NCBI RefSeq assembly: GCF_030247195.1
Contig: NC_080671.1
Span: forward strand, 415,224,044-415,288,043
Length of the DNA: 64,000 nucleotides
Reading direction: 5' to 3'
Source of the DNA: Topomyia yanbarensis
Lineage: Eukaryota; Arthropoda; Insecta; Diptera; Culicidae
In this document: positions 1-10,618 of the stretch, piece after piece
Layout: each line of letters begins with the position of its first letter
Position numbering within the stretch: the first letter of the stretch is position 1
Program-made: the position numbers and the translations under genes
Notes under the pieces: generated by a model
Databases searched by the model: none
Told to the model about the DNA's origin: nothing
What the model saw: only the letters and a program-made list of their open reading frames with translations

Positions 1-258
1 ATCATTATGGCAACTCTTTAAACGGCAGGGTATCTCTGATATTAGTGCGCTGAGATTATTATTAGACCACTGACACAGGCTGGCATGAGTCGCAAATACC
101 AACTATCTGAAGCGAAAACAGACACTTTATACACGAACATAGCTTTCTAGTGCACTGTTTGACTTCGCTGCCGCTCAGTCGGCTTTTAACTAGCTATAAC
201 CCCTATGTTTAAGTAAACCGGGCAAACGAGAGGACCACAGGTTCGCTTGCAATTCCAA
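1..258. other. No recognised feature
   Basis: I see no gene, repeat array or terminal inverted repeat here. On the minus strand this would lie just downstream of the exon-like frame at 259-417, but I see no AATAAA polyadenylation signal. Confidence 0.5.
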
Positions 259-417
259 CTACGGGTTAATCAATGCCTCGTCCAACAGATCCTCAGCGGC
301 TTTGCGCCGCTTCGGATCCTTGGCCTCGGATACGCGGCGAAGCCGCATCACACTAGCTCCCAGTATAAACTCACTTGTTAAAACTTTGTCACTGTTATGA
401 GTATTATTAGGCACAAC
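259..417 (-). CDS. Possible terminal coding exon of a host gene (unidentified)
   Basis: The minus strand holds an open frame of about 52 codons ending at a TAG stop at 259-261. The last 30 or so codons stand out: they are GC-rich with G or C at most third positions, unlike the surrounding AT-rich DNA, and encode a charged, probably helical tail (MRLRRVSEAKDPKRRK..., then AAEDLLDEALINP before the stop). The upstream limit is uncertain; candidate splice acceptors end in AACAG or AACAAG near 385-395, but both have weak pyrimidine tracts. I do not recognise the protein family. It could be the last exon of a minus-strand gene, possibly the one whose first exon may lie near 60570, or a chance or pseudogene frame. 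Codon composition is the main argument. Confidence 0.33.
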   Translation of the reverse strand, partial: VVPNNTHNSDKVLTSEFILGASVMRLRRVSEAKDPKRRKAAEDLLDEALINP

Positions 418-737
418 TTATTTTTTCAATTTACCATAAAATTTCGCACAACCAAAACACCTGAAATTACGTCGGTACATTGGTGACCTAATACCCCACC
501 AAAATCACTATAGATGTCGCTACTGCGCACAATAGCCTTTTCATAAAAGGCACCCGGCCAACCTGCCCCTTCGACCAACCAGCCCCGGTCACCCCTAAAT
601 ATGTCAAGAAAGTGTCAGTGATCTGATCAGTACTGAAACATGAAAACTAGCCACAAGTTCCAGTACCCACCAAGAGCCAAGAGCGCCAAACAAGCGGCCA
701 TTGGTGGTGGCGATAATGATTGCATTGGTATGGCGAT
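418..737. other. Unassigned spacer with a small tandem duplication
   Basis: No gene seen. Near the right end GCGATAATGATTGCAT occurs twice in tandem (around 712-750), next to the left end of the MITE that follows. Confidence 0.5.
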
Positions 738-1022
738 AATGATTGCATAAATGACGTAGCATTTTTTGAGTGATTTTCAACACCCCCTCCCCCATCGTAG
801 CATTTCGTCACAAAGCTCTAAATACCCCCTGGTAATTACGTAGCTTGACGGTAACTCTCCCCACTCTTATCACCGTATTTTTTTTAAATGAAGAACGATG
901 TTAGTTATTCCCCTTTAAAAAAGCTACGTAGCATGACATGACCCCCTACCCTTCTGTCGTCACACATCATCACAAAATACAAAACTCCCCCATATAATGC
1001 TACGTTATTTATGGATGGTCCC
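738..1022 (-). mobile_element. MITE copy A (ATAAATGACGTAGC family), inverted relative to copy B
   Basis: This is the reverse complement of the element at 1529-1818. It shares the terminal ATAAATGACGTAGC, the G-rich tract, and the TGTGATGATGTGTGACGAC and CATGTCATGCTACGTAGC blocks. Its right end (GGATGGTCCC) is clear near 1022. The left end has decayed or been altered by the adjacent tandem duplication. It has no coding capacity. Confidence 0.75.
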
Positions 1023-1528
1023 ATACTGAGACGTGGCTGAACGATGAAACCAATTCGCTTCAACTGTTCGGTCCAATGTATACGGTTCATCGTAACGATC
1101 GTGACTAGAAAAAAAAACGGGTGGAGGTGTGCTCATCGCTGTGTTCAATCGATTGTCGTCCGAACGAAGAACCGGTATTGTCTGTAATCTCGAACAACTT
1201 TGGGTAAACATACGTATAGCGGAGCTGGGGGGAAGCCCGACACCCCACGACTTTTCCCATATATCAAATTTTAAATCATACAATAATGACAGGATATTAT
1301 TAGTACGACTGTTTTAGGCATTTCGATAAATATCGATGCCATATGGGTTCATTAAAGGTCAACAAAATAAACGAAACAAGCGAAAACAAAGTTGATGCGC
1401 TTTTGGATGTTATTTTTAGTTGATACATTTTAAAGTTTTAATAACACAAAAGCTTTGAAAATGACTAGTTTTTTTGTCACAAATTCTACTCTACTCTCCA
1501 TATCGTTATTTGTGTGAATTGAAGATAA
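1023..1528. other. Spacer between the inverted MITE copies
   Basis: No feature recognised. Short frames on both strands overlap the MITE edge and have no family features. Confidence 0.5.
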
Positions 1529-1818
1529 GGGATCATCCATAAATGACGTAGCTTTATATGGGGGAGGGGGGAGTTTTGTATTTTGTGATGATGTGTGACG
1601 ACAGGGGGGTAGGGGGTCATGTCATGCTACGTAGCTTTTTTAAAGGGGAATAGAATAGATTTTTTTTTAAAAATTACGGGGACAAAGGGGGGCAGAGTTA
1701 CCGTCAAGCTACGTAATTACCAGAGGGGGTATTTAGTGTTTTGTGACGAAATGCTACGAGGGGGGAGGGGGGTGTTAAAAATCACTAAAAAAATGCTACG
1801 TCATTTATGGATCATCCC
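1529..1818 (+). mobile_element. MITE copy B with terminal inverted repeats and TAA flanks
   Basis: About 290 bp. The left terminus GGGATCATCCATAAATGACG and right terminus (inverse of GGGATGATCCATAAATGACG) match over about 24 bp with one difference. TAA flanks both sides (1526-1528 and 1819-1821), a plausible target duplication. The interior has G-tracts and repeated GCTACGT blocks but no transposase, so it is non-autonomous. The superfamily is not certain. Confidence 0.8.
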
Positions 1819-1821
1819 TAA

Positions 1822-2330
1822 GTTTGAGTACTGTCGCAAAAGATGGCTGGGTTTTTCCGCGCATTTGAGGATAGTTCCTCAAATGGGCTTTTCCCGCCCA
1901 ACAAATTTCATGGAGACCATCTTAGGTCAGATGAAAAATAAAGTAAATAATAATAATTAAATATAATATATAGTGCGACAGAATAATGAACAACGGTATA
2001 AGTAGAACTGGAATGCACTGATATAATAGTAAAAATTGCATTTATAAGAGCTGAAAATCCTTGTCGCACGAGCCACGATAATTACATGAGAAGAGCACTT
2101 TATTTTCTTTTGTTTATTTCTTGAGCGGTTGTCAAATGTTAAAAAGTGTATGTTGACTATGGCGGACTTCCGACTGGTGTTCCCCTTTTCTAGAAATTTT
2201 CAGCATTTTTCGATATTAGCAAGGGGTGCATTTTGCCCCAGGGGTGTATTTTACCCCATCTTCTCCTATGTAACAAAGTGTTAATAGGCAAGAGGGAAAG
2301 GATGTCTGTCGCATCTCGGTTAGGACTTTG
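1822..2330. other. Unassigned AT-rich sequence
   Basis: No gene or clear repeat recognised. A short near-repeat of TGCATTTTGCCCCAGGGG and TGTATTTTACCCC occurs around 2225-2260. Confidence 0.4.
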
Positions 2331-2399
2331 TGTTACCTGAGGAGCGAGCACACTGTTCTGGGAGGACGCATACATTAACGCATGAACTTGACTCGTTTT

Positions 2400-2646
2400 T
2401 GAATATTCCATTCATATCAAGAAAAAAATCAATAAAAACGAAATGTCAAGACGGTGTTCCTGAAACCGCGCATAAAAATTACTTGGGCAGAGCAATCAAA
2501 CAAGAAAAGAGCGCAGTAATAAAAGAAATGAACCTTCACAACATGGACATTATCGAAAGCACAAATGTTATCGGAATTACACGGCAGCATCTGGTGGCAT
2601 GGAGCCTAGCATAGTCATTCAAAGCTTTAAAGAGTTGTATGAAGTT
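2400..2646 (+). pseudogene. Possible Mutator-like transposase remnant, 5' part, interrupted by Penelope
   Basis: A plus-strand frame to about 2614, then a shifted frame encoding GGMEPSIVIQSFKELYEV, resembles the segment of some Mutator-like transposases that contains a short ME...F stretch followed by a conserved DGD. The frame breaks at the Penelope insertion, and a DGDPTTAAKLKNECV stretch appears on the other side at 5205-5260. The retroelement therefore seems to have split an older transposase relic. Family assignment is from memory of motif order only and is weak. The presence of one interrupted sequence is better supported, by the 16-bp duplication at 2631-2646 and 5183-5198. Confidence 0.3.
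2631..2646 (+). repeat. Target-site duplication, left copy (Penelope insertion)
   Basis: AGAGTTGTATGAAGTT occurs here and again at 5183-5198, flanking the Penelope-like insertion. Variable-length target duplications are usual for this class. Confidence 0.8.
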
Positions 2647-2677
2647 ATGAATGTCTTCTTGACTGTCGAGCTTCTAT

Positions 2678-3451
2678 TATCAGGAGTTTTTTCGGCTAAT
2701 CAGTCATAAATTAGACAGCGAAAACAACAACTTTTACTTCCAACGTTTCAATGGATTTATTCCACCTTTATCAAGGATTCTAAAAATGTATAGCTCTTGG
2801 TAGTTACTGAAGTACATAAATAATTTTACTTACAAAAACTTTGTGTTTTCTTGTAAAGTGTAATGTTGTGGTAAAACATGAACTGTTCTAATGTATACGC
2901 GTCATCTAATAGTGCTATTGTTCGCATATTCATGCACCTACTGTATTTTTTGAAATTTTTCTGCGTTTGAAACGATTCTGTTTCGCGGGTAGAGAACGAG
3001 GGAAAAAGCGCTATATTCGATCTGGTAACTGTACTGAACTTGACGGTTGTTGAGTGTTTGCTATAATCGTGCGTATGGTAGCATCGGTAGTGTAAGTGTT
3101 GTCAGTTTTATAGTTTCTATTATGTAGTGTTTGTAGAATTCCTGCATATATACAACTAAGTCCGTCGGTATCTGTGCGTTTGTTTACAGTTTTTTGCTGG
3201 TTGATGATATGACACATTTCCAATATAGGAAGAGCTGTCGTTCGGTTATGTTGATCGAGTATCTTCACCTTGTTTACATCGAAGTTATGATGATGTGTAA
3301 TGCTGTGTTCGAGGAGAGCTGTTTTTTGTTTTAGTTCGACTATCTGGATGTCTTCACTGGTGTGTCCTGCTTCCCTGAGTAAGTTGAGCTTTTTTATGTT
3401 TGAGCGGTGTGCAGCTATCCTTGTTTTAAGCATGTTAGAAGTCATGCCCAT
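2678..3451 (-). repeat. Inverted pLTR-like arm of the Penelope element
   Basis: The minus-strand reading repeats the C-terminal part of the Penelope ORF (from GMTSNMLKTRIAAHRS to the same stop) and its 3' untranslated region. It differs from the right arm (4405-5182) at only a few sites. It pairs with that arm to form a hairpin of about 775 bp. It overlaps the start of the sense frame, so the first 51 or so residues read from 3300 are antisense to this arm and not native Penelope protein. Confidence 0.9.
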
Positions 3452-4844
3452 TTTAGTATCTTTCGACGTTGTATCACTATTTACATGTATACCTAAATCA
3501 TTGATAACACACAATATCATTTACAACTGGAACAATATCAAACAACACACGAATATCAACCTTGACCTCCTATTGGAAATTGTCGAATGTTGCATAGATT
3601 CCAGTTACTTCAAATTCGACGACAAATACTACCGACAAATCTTTGGAACAGCTATGGGAAACCCTCTATCACCCGTTCTAGCCGACCTCGTTCTAGAAGG
3701 ACTATTAGACACAACCATTACAAAACTAAGTTTCAAACCACCAATTCTCAAAAAATATGTAGACGATTTCATAATGGCTATACCTTTCAACAAACTCAAA
3801 CAAGTGCACGATATCCTCAATAACTATGACAAACATATACAGTTCACCTATGAATTGGAAGAAAATCGCAGATTACCATATCTCGACATGGTACTAGTAC
3901 GCACGGAAAACCAAGAGATACGTACTGAGTGGTATTCCAAACCCATAGCAAGTGGACGTTTTCTTAACTTCCACTCATACCATTCATACCAGCAAAAAAT
4001 CAACGTGGCAAAAAACTTTATCAGCAGAGTGGAAAAACTATCTACCAATCTCAACAGACCGGAGCAAATCCAAATGATGGACAAATATTTAAAACAAAAC
4101 GACTACCCAAAGTCGCTGCGAAACAGATTGATTAACAATAACAAAACACGCGCAATACCTACCACACAACTTTCCAATCCTGATGAAAACCTAAAACATA
4201 CTTACCGATCACTTCCAAACATACCGTCATTGACGCATAAAATAGCAAAAACCCTAAAAAGAGACTACCCGGATGTCTCACTAGCTTTTCGCAACATCAA
4301 AACAGTAGCAAATCTTTTCAGCAAGGTCAAAGATAGCATACCGCAGGATAATTTGAGCAATGTGATATACAGCATACCATGCCAAAACTGCCCATCATCA
4401 TATGTGGGCATGACTTCTAACATGCTTAAAACAAGGATAGCTGCACACCGCTCAAACATAATAAAGCTCAACTTACTCAGGGAAGCAGGACACACCAGTG
4501 AAGACATCCAGATAGTCGAACTAAAACAAAAAACAGCTCTCCTCGAACACAACATTACACATCATCATAACTTCGATGTAAACAAGGTGAAGATTCTCGA
4601 TCAACATAACCGAACGACAGCTTTTCCTATATTGGAAATGTGTCATATCATCAACCAGCAAAAAACTGTAAACAAACGCACAGATACCGACGGACTTAGT
4701 TGTATATATGCAGGAATTCTACAAACACTACATAATAGAAACTATAAAACTGACAACACTTACACTACCGATGCTACCATACGCACGATTATAGCAAACA
4801 CTCAACAACCGTCAAGTTCAGTACAGTTACCAGATCGAATATAG
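3452..4844 (+). CDS. Penelope-like reverse transcriptase with GIY-YIG endonuclease (5'-truncated)
   Basis: The frame is open to TAG at 4842-4844; an ATG at 3300 lies in the inverted arm and is probably not the native start. Numbered from that ATG, RT motif A (FDVVSLF) is at about 55-61, motif B (GTAMGNPLSPVLADL) at 116-130 and the catalytic YVDD at 153-156. A thumb/linker follows. A GIY-YIG-type nuclease starts near 355, with IPCQNCPSSYVG and TRIAAHRS, and later an HNITHHHNFD stretch. That order, RT then C-terminal GIY-YIG with a CxxC, is diagnostic of endonuclease-bearing Penelope elements. The finger part of the RT is missing, so this copy is not autonomous as it stands. The surviving frame has no stop codon. 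Confidence 0.9.
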
Positions 4845-5078
4845 CGCTTTTTCCCTCGTTCTCTACCCGCGAAACAGAATCGTTTCAAACGCAGAAAAAT
4901 TTCAAAAAATACAGTAGGTGCATGAATATGCGAACAATAGCACTATTAGATGACTCGTATACATTAGGACAGTTCATGTTTTACCACAACATTACACTTT
5001 ACAAGAAAACACAAAGTTTTTGTAAGTAAAATTATTTATGTACTTCAGTAACTACCAAGAGCTACACATTTTTAGAAT

Positions 5079-5118
5079 CCTTGATAAAGGTGGAATAAAT
5101 CCATTGAAACGTTGGAAG
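5079..5118 (+). ncRNA. Hammerhead-ribozyme-like remnant in the Penelope 3' region
   Basis: TTGATAAA is followed by a possible 6-bp stem (GGTGGA/TCCATT, with G-T pairs) around AATAAA-like loop sequence, then GAAACGTTGG. This resembles the CUGAUGA-stem-GAAA core of the hammerhead motifs known in Penelope terminal regions. Two core positions depart from consensus, so cleavage is doubtful. The inverted arm carries the same motif near 2736-2775. Confidence 0.35.
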
Positions 5119-5182
5119 TAAAAGCAATATTGTTGTTTTCGCTGTCTAATTTATGACTGATTAGCCGAAAAAACTCCTGATA

Positions 5183-5198
5183 AGAGTTGTATGAAGTT
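5183..5198 (+). repeat. Target-site duplication, right copy (Penelope insertion)
   Basis: Exact 16-bp match to 2631-2646. Confidence 0.8.
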
Positions 5199-5262
5199 TA
5201 CCACAGTGATGACTGATGGCGATCCAACAACAGCGGCCAAGTTGAAAAACGAATGTGTATAA
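5199..5262 (+). pseudogene. Possible Mutator-like transposase remnant, 3' part
   Basis: Continuing from the interrupted sequence on the left, the plus strand encodes TDGDPTTAAKLKNECV before a stop at 5260-5262. The DGD and the NEC are in the order expected for some Mutator-like transposases. The piece is short and shifted in frame relative to the left piece, so the assignment is tentative. Confidence 0.28.
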
Positions 5263-5319
5263 GATCACGAAATAAAACAATCACTTTGTTGAAATGATGC
5301 TGCGAAAAATTCCGAATGT

Positions 5320-6613
5320 GGGGCAACATCGGGAGACTTGACCAAGCTCAAAATCCTATTTTTAGCTACGGCGTCTTCTATTCGATTCTTAATTTTTTTT
5401 CAAAAAAATATGTTGATACTTATTTCGATCCCTTGAGGTAATTTTAAAAGTTTGGAATGAAAAATGCTTTCCTTACAGAAAATATTACGTGATTAATCAA
5501 CTTGCATTAAATGATGTAACTTTTTATCAAACTTTGTATGGACATATAGACTCGACTACTAATTACTATTAATGTACTTGTTGAGGCAGGATCGTGATTT
5601 CCGGCGGTTAGAGCTTTCGGGACTCGCACACGGACGACTCGTGAAGGCACAATCGAAAACAGGATACCGATGGAATATGGTTCACGAGGAATAACTACGA
5701 ACTACTAGTACAGCGTAAAAACTTTTATTCGCGGTCTGTTCCTCTCGACGGTTCAAATGGGAAAGAGAATTTTTATTACTAATATTACTACAATTTAAAC
5801 CTACGCTGTTTCAATTCAATTTCTTACACTCTAATTTCGTAGCAAGTCAACTGACAGCACTGACTGCATTCGGGTGTAGCCTTTTCTACCGACAGTGTCA
5901 GTACTAATAAGCCATATTAATCCTTGTGAAGCAGTGAAATGATTTTACATAAATTGGAACATTGGAATAGCTATTACTAGAATTTGCATGACATTGAACG
6001 CAATAACTAATGTTGGGGAGACTTGAACAAGTGACAATGAGCTGAAGAAAGATATAAAATTGCTGATATTTATTATGCTTTGGTATCTACTGTTAATGTT
6101 AATCACGCCATTAAATAATCCCACCTCAAACATAAGTCTTTATGTTTTAGTATTAGTATACAAAGTTAACAATAGTAGGACTGATTTCGTGACGTGTGAA
6201 CATGCAATGCAAGCAGTACAGTTAATCCTTAAAAAGAAATGCATTAAAAAAATTGAAATTTTTCAAATGCAAATTAATATAGAATGCATTTTATATTTCT
6301 TACTGCTACCCAAAGATCTCGACAATATGGAAAAAAATAATTACAGTATGTTTTATGTCATTATTTTTTGTTATGTTTTTTCAAAATTCTCTTGGTCAAG
6401 TCTCCCCACGCCTTTGTCAAGTCTCCCCACGGCGGGATCACAGAAAAAACTTTTATAACTTTTCAAAAATTAAACTAAAACTTCTGCAAAAAATCATGAA
6501 GACGCACAATAACTTTGCACATTATATCTCAATGACTTTTGAGGGATTGAAGGCTGTTTTAGAGATTTATGCAGTTTTAGCTGAAAACCTGGTCAAGTCT
6601 CCCCATGTTCCCC
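5320..6613. mobile_element. Non-autonomous element with GGGGxAACATxGGGAGACTTGACCA ends
   Basis: The left end (5320-5346) and the inverse of the right end (6590-6613) share GGGG, AACAT, GGGAGACTTGACCA in the same order over about 25 bp. The same core recurs inside at 6015-6028 (GGGGAGACTTGAAC), 6394-6408 and 6417-6430 (TCAAGTCTCCCCAC). Frames inside have no recognisable domains. I could not define a target duplication, although TA follows the right end. Confidence 0.55.
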
Positions 6614-8235
6614 TACGTTGAGTTGATTTGGTGTAAAATTAAACCATAAAGATGATTTTTTTATTATAGATAAAATGTCCAAAAAAAACATAGTGATATT
6701 TTCTCACGATCAATCATTCATTGTCCTGAAGATATCAAAGGCGACATCGTGGAAGGTTTCCGCTATGATAGACGGATTACTTCTTTCCATGTTTTTGGCT
6801 ATTATGAGGATTGTCGCGAATATTTTTTTAAACGGAGGAATGAAACAGATGAGCAATGCATAATACTGGAATTGAAAAAAAATCGGAATATACGATAGAG
6901 TTCTTCTTGAATGTCGGTCCGAAATCACATCAAACTATCATATTTTTTTGAAAGTTTTCATTTAAATAATGGTTAACATAATGCCTCCTATATTCACGTC
7001 ACATAGTGACTATAAAGAAATTTCCTTCTGGTCACGTGACTGTCGGAAGAGGGTTGTAGATCGTAGCTCCAAACAACGAGGACTTCAGTGGAGTGTCAGA
7101 TGGACAAAATTTTACTCTCGGAATATATAACCAACATATTTTATTAGTTTTTGAGAGGGAAGGATATTCAAGACAACTATGAATAAACTAATACGTTTGA
7201 GTATGCTTCAAAACCTTTAAATTTAAATAATGGAAAGGAGTTTTCTCTCACCAGAATACTTTACGAGGCATTTCCTTAAGTGTCCTTTGCAATAACAGCA
7301 TGCATTATTCTTGAATTATTTTCCATCGAGAACTATGGCGAACAATGAACTATAAATGAAAAAAAAATTATTCCATTGTTGAAATGTTCAAGCAATAATG
7401 GAAAACCACACGTCTATGGTGGTTTAATTTTTCTAATTCCACTCAGAAGTTCCTGGTCGAAGCTTTTGAAGCGAGGCAACAAATTCCAAGAACGCTGCAA
7501 CTTACTCGTCTATATTCACGTCTTGTCAAAGAACATTTCCTGGAGTATCAAATGAAATGTTCATAGGTTGCTTTGATTTTGCCAAAATCACTTCTACGCT
7601 GGCAATAAATCGTCGAGTATCAAATTGTGTTAATGAGGTAAATGCGAGTTCATCACATTGAAGAACCACACTCAATGGATCCAATTTTGCTAAGTTCCTG
7701 TAAATTTTACAATTGAGGATCACTTATTTACGAATACAATCGTGAAAATCTTGCTCGCACTATAATTTCATGCAGATAGTGTAATAGATATCAACGCTTT
7801 AATGATTTCATATCGTTACCATAAACCTTCCATCCGGTCGTCGTATTGAAATTTGGTTATTGACCGAAAATGATTGAGTTATGACGAAGTGTAATAGTGA
7901 CCGGAAAGATAAGTCGAGAGTGACACAAAAAACATATTTCGAAGTTAATGAGTACCTTCGCAAGAGAATTTGAGAGAACCTTGACAGGGAGACCATGTTC
8001 GGTACAGCTCTTCGGGCACTTAAACACTCAACGCATAGGTACCTACAGAACATGGTAGCAAACTGTACAGTAGTTTACTGGCAACCTTCGTTGTCGCGCA
8101 GTATTGCCAATTGACAGGGACAAATTTCAGCACTGGTTCATTCGTCACTTCCTGATCAACAGCACAAAGTTTGCGGAACGATTAGTGAGAACACAACAAT
8201 TAAAATACTACGCGTAGATACTTAAAAAATTGGGC
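6614..8235. other. Unassigned AT-rich sequence
   Basis: No gene, transposase or clear terminal repeat seen on either strand. Short frames show no domain features. Confidence 0.4.
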
Positions 8236-8345
8236 TCGTGAATAGCGGTTTTGGCGCTTGCAATGACGGTTATTGCGACAGCGAACATGTTGTCTGGTCG
8301 TGCGCCGAGTATTATGGTTCCTCATGGATTAAAGGCCCTTTTTCC
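8236..8345 (+). pseudogene. Jockey-type ORF2 C-terminal fragment
   Basis: One plus-strand frame encodes GACNDGYCDSEHVVWSCAEY. This matches the C-terminal CxxGY...EHVVWxCxEY zinc-like motif that follows RNase H in Jockey-related ORF2 proteins. No upstream ORF2 is attached and the frame decays quickly. A related ORF2 tail is on the minus strand at 20572-21722. Confidence 0.5.
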
Positions 8346-8836
8346 GCAGCCAAATTCTAAATGGAACAGATTTTGAAGTCAAACGAAGAAATAGACAAGC
8401 ACAACAATATCTAATAATATTCTTATATTTACATTCAGATCATTTTAGTAAAATATCAGCTTTTTGGCGCTTTAGATAGAAAGAGATTTGAAGATTATCT
8501 GTTACACAACAGAAGTTAACAACCCTGTATATAGTTAACTAGAGTCAAGAGGGCTTAAAAATAGTTCAGAACACAAAACTGCCCCGTATTTAGTTACTGT
8601 GTACGACACGAGCCACACAGTTCAACAAATGCTGCAGAAACTACGTTCATTCTTTACCCTACCTAATACATAGCTATAGCACGTGTCCTCCGGTTGTAAG
8701 TGGAATTTTATCGTGTGTACGTCCTGTCCCCCGGTTAGTTAGAACGAGAAACTGACTGCAGTGGCAGACCTTCTCCACTTTCTAGCTTTTGAAGCTGCAT
8801 TTGCATACATTTGGTAAACGTCAAATGCGCAGGCAC

Positions 8837-8875
8837 AACAACAACAACAACTACTACTACTACTACAACTACCGG
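8837..8875 (+). repeat. CAA/CTA trinucleotide microsatellite
   Basis: ACAACAACAACAA runs into ACTACTACTACTACTAC and ACAACTACC. It is a simple compound triplet repeat. Confidence 0.9.
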
Positions 8876-10377
8876 TAAAATAGAGTAGTAGCCCCTCCAG
8901 AAGAGTGGTCTGCCACCAGTTTTGTGAAGTGTTGGCCACCGGCTCGAAAGTGGCGTACATTATTCACCGGTGTTGGGGCAAATATTTCTTCTTCACACTC
9001 CGGCATTCGAATGCAATCAACGGGCACTGGAGAACACAGGAATATACTTTACCTAATATTGATCCCCCATTTCGTATGCTAGGTTCGGGCGGTGTTGTAC
9101 TGCTCGAAAAGGGTCAAGCATCGGTGTTGGATAAAATCAAGTTTACCACTTTTACTCATTTGATTTTTGCAGTCTGGTACTCAGCAACCCATCGCTGCAG
9201 TTAGCCTTATAGCTTTGCCTCAACCAACGTGTGAATGTGGAGCAACCGACTGCAAAGTGAATGCGGCAAAAATCTTTTCACCGGAGAGAACGTGCCTTCA
9301 TATAAATAATTTTAAATAAATTAAGATAAGGGAGGGTAGAAATTTATTCGAAAAGTTGCACCCACTCAGTTCTTCCCACTTTCTTTTGACGGTTGTTTCT
9401 CATCTATTCTCTGAAAAGAATTCTATAGGAAAGTTTCACTAAAGAAGAAATAAAGAACATGCCGACACAACAGCTGGTGAGATATGGCGGACAGCGGAAA
9501 GGGGTGCGGGGGGAATGGAGTGCAACTTTTCGTTCGTCTTCCGTCCTCCAGCAGCGTTGGCTTGCTTCGTATGCACTGCAGCACCAGCGCCAGCCAGTGA
9601 CACGTCCAGCAGAGAGGAGTGCTGCTGCGAACTGCAATTAGTGCTCATTCATTATTCAAAAGCAGCTCATTCCTCATATAAATAAAAAATGTCGCGCTGC
9701 GTATAGGTGACAGCCCGGCTCAGACATTAATGTATGTATGTACTTACGACGAGAAGGTGAGGTAGTTTTAGCTTTCGACACGAAGTAGCAATCACCGTGC
9801 CAGGGCAGCAGCTTTCAGCAATCGTTTTAGGATCCGACTACTATCATTGCTGCATTTGTACGCCGCCTTGCCTGTGGAGTTTATCCATTTAAAACTGGCT
9901 GAAAATTTATATTCACACTTTCCGGCGTATTTTCTAGGAGACGCAGGTGATTTGCGGTCGCGGGTAGAAAACAAAATACTATGCGGCTCCATTGGATGTA
10001 AAATTGGAATATAATGAAATTGCATGGTCGTTTGATTTTTCTTCACTTTCGTATCGCTTATTTTTGTAATATCAAATGACCATAACTTGTTATTGCAGCA
10101 GTATAATTCCTGAAGTTTTGCTAGCACCAAACAATGGCAAGTGGGTTCATTATGATACCCTGCAACAGAGCGGTGAATTTTGTTCTACGAATTCTAACAA
10201 ATTGTTATATTTCGCTTAGATTTATGAAAACTGAAAAAGAACTACGTTCGTGTTGAATGATTTTACCTTTTTTATCGGTTAAAAATTATGCTCACTGCAA
10301 TCATTCCTGCATATTTTTGAACTTTCGTGGCCCAGTTACCTTGAATTACTCCTGAACACGTTAAACTCAGTTCTTGT
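8876..10377. other. Unassigned sequence
   Basis: Several short overlapping frames exist at 9404-9648 in three frames, which is typical of GC-richer noncoding DNA. I see no domain, splice pattern or terminal repeat. Confidence 0.4.
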
Positions 10378-10618
10378 ACAACTCTCGATAAACATATTAC
10401 GGCTTAAAAGCCAACTGTCAAAATTCTCTTTGAAAGAAAATTCCGGACAAACCGTTACTCGCCAATCACAGATATTGGTAGTAAACAAAAGAGAAAAGTT
10501 TTCTCTTTCATTAACTGGTTTGAACTGTATTTAGCCGGTAACGGTTTGTCCGGAATTTCCTTTCAAAGAGGATTTTGACAGTTCGTTTTTAAGCCGTAAT
10601 CATATGTTTGGCGAGAAC
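10378..10618. mobile_element. MITE with long inverted repeats (AAACATAT...TACGGC ends)
   Basis: The left arm, about 10381-10465 (TACGGCTTAAAAGCC, CTGTCAAAATTCTC, TTCCGGACAAACCGTTAC), pairs with the right arm at about 10533-10617 in inverse order. The middle contains a second small palindrome around AAAAGTTTTCTCTTT. There is no coding capacity. The whole unit can fold into one hairpin of about 240 nt. Confidence 0.75.

Larger units (their letters stand above)
2647..5182 (+). mobile_element. Penelope-like element, 5'-truncated, with inverted 3' copy
   Basis: The insertion has three parts. First, an inverted copy of the element's own 3' region at about 2678-3451. Second, a sense body that begins inside the reverse transcriptase at about 3452. 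Third, the normal 3' end, ending near 5182. The two inverted arms, about 775 bp each, are nearly identical. A 34-bp stretch (2647-2680) lies between the left duplication and the inverted arm. An inverted partial copy at the 5' end is a known feature of Penelope insertions. The near-identity of the arms argues for a fairly recent insertion. Confidence 0.9.

Noticed and set aside
1..60. Similarity to about 36650-36720 (TTAAACG, ATTAGTGCGCTG words)
   Set aside because: Only short shared words; not enough to claim homology by eye.
3011..3520. Minus-strand frame as an independent second protein
   Set aside because: It is the inverted copy of the Penelope ORF 3' part and ends at the same stop codon.
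9404..9648. Overlapping frames on both strands as a gene
   Set aside because: Three overlapping frames reflect locally higher GC content; none has family features.
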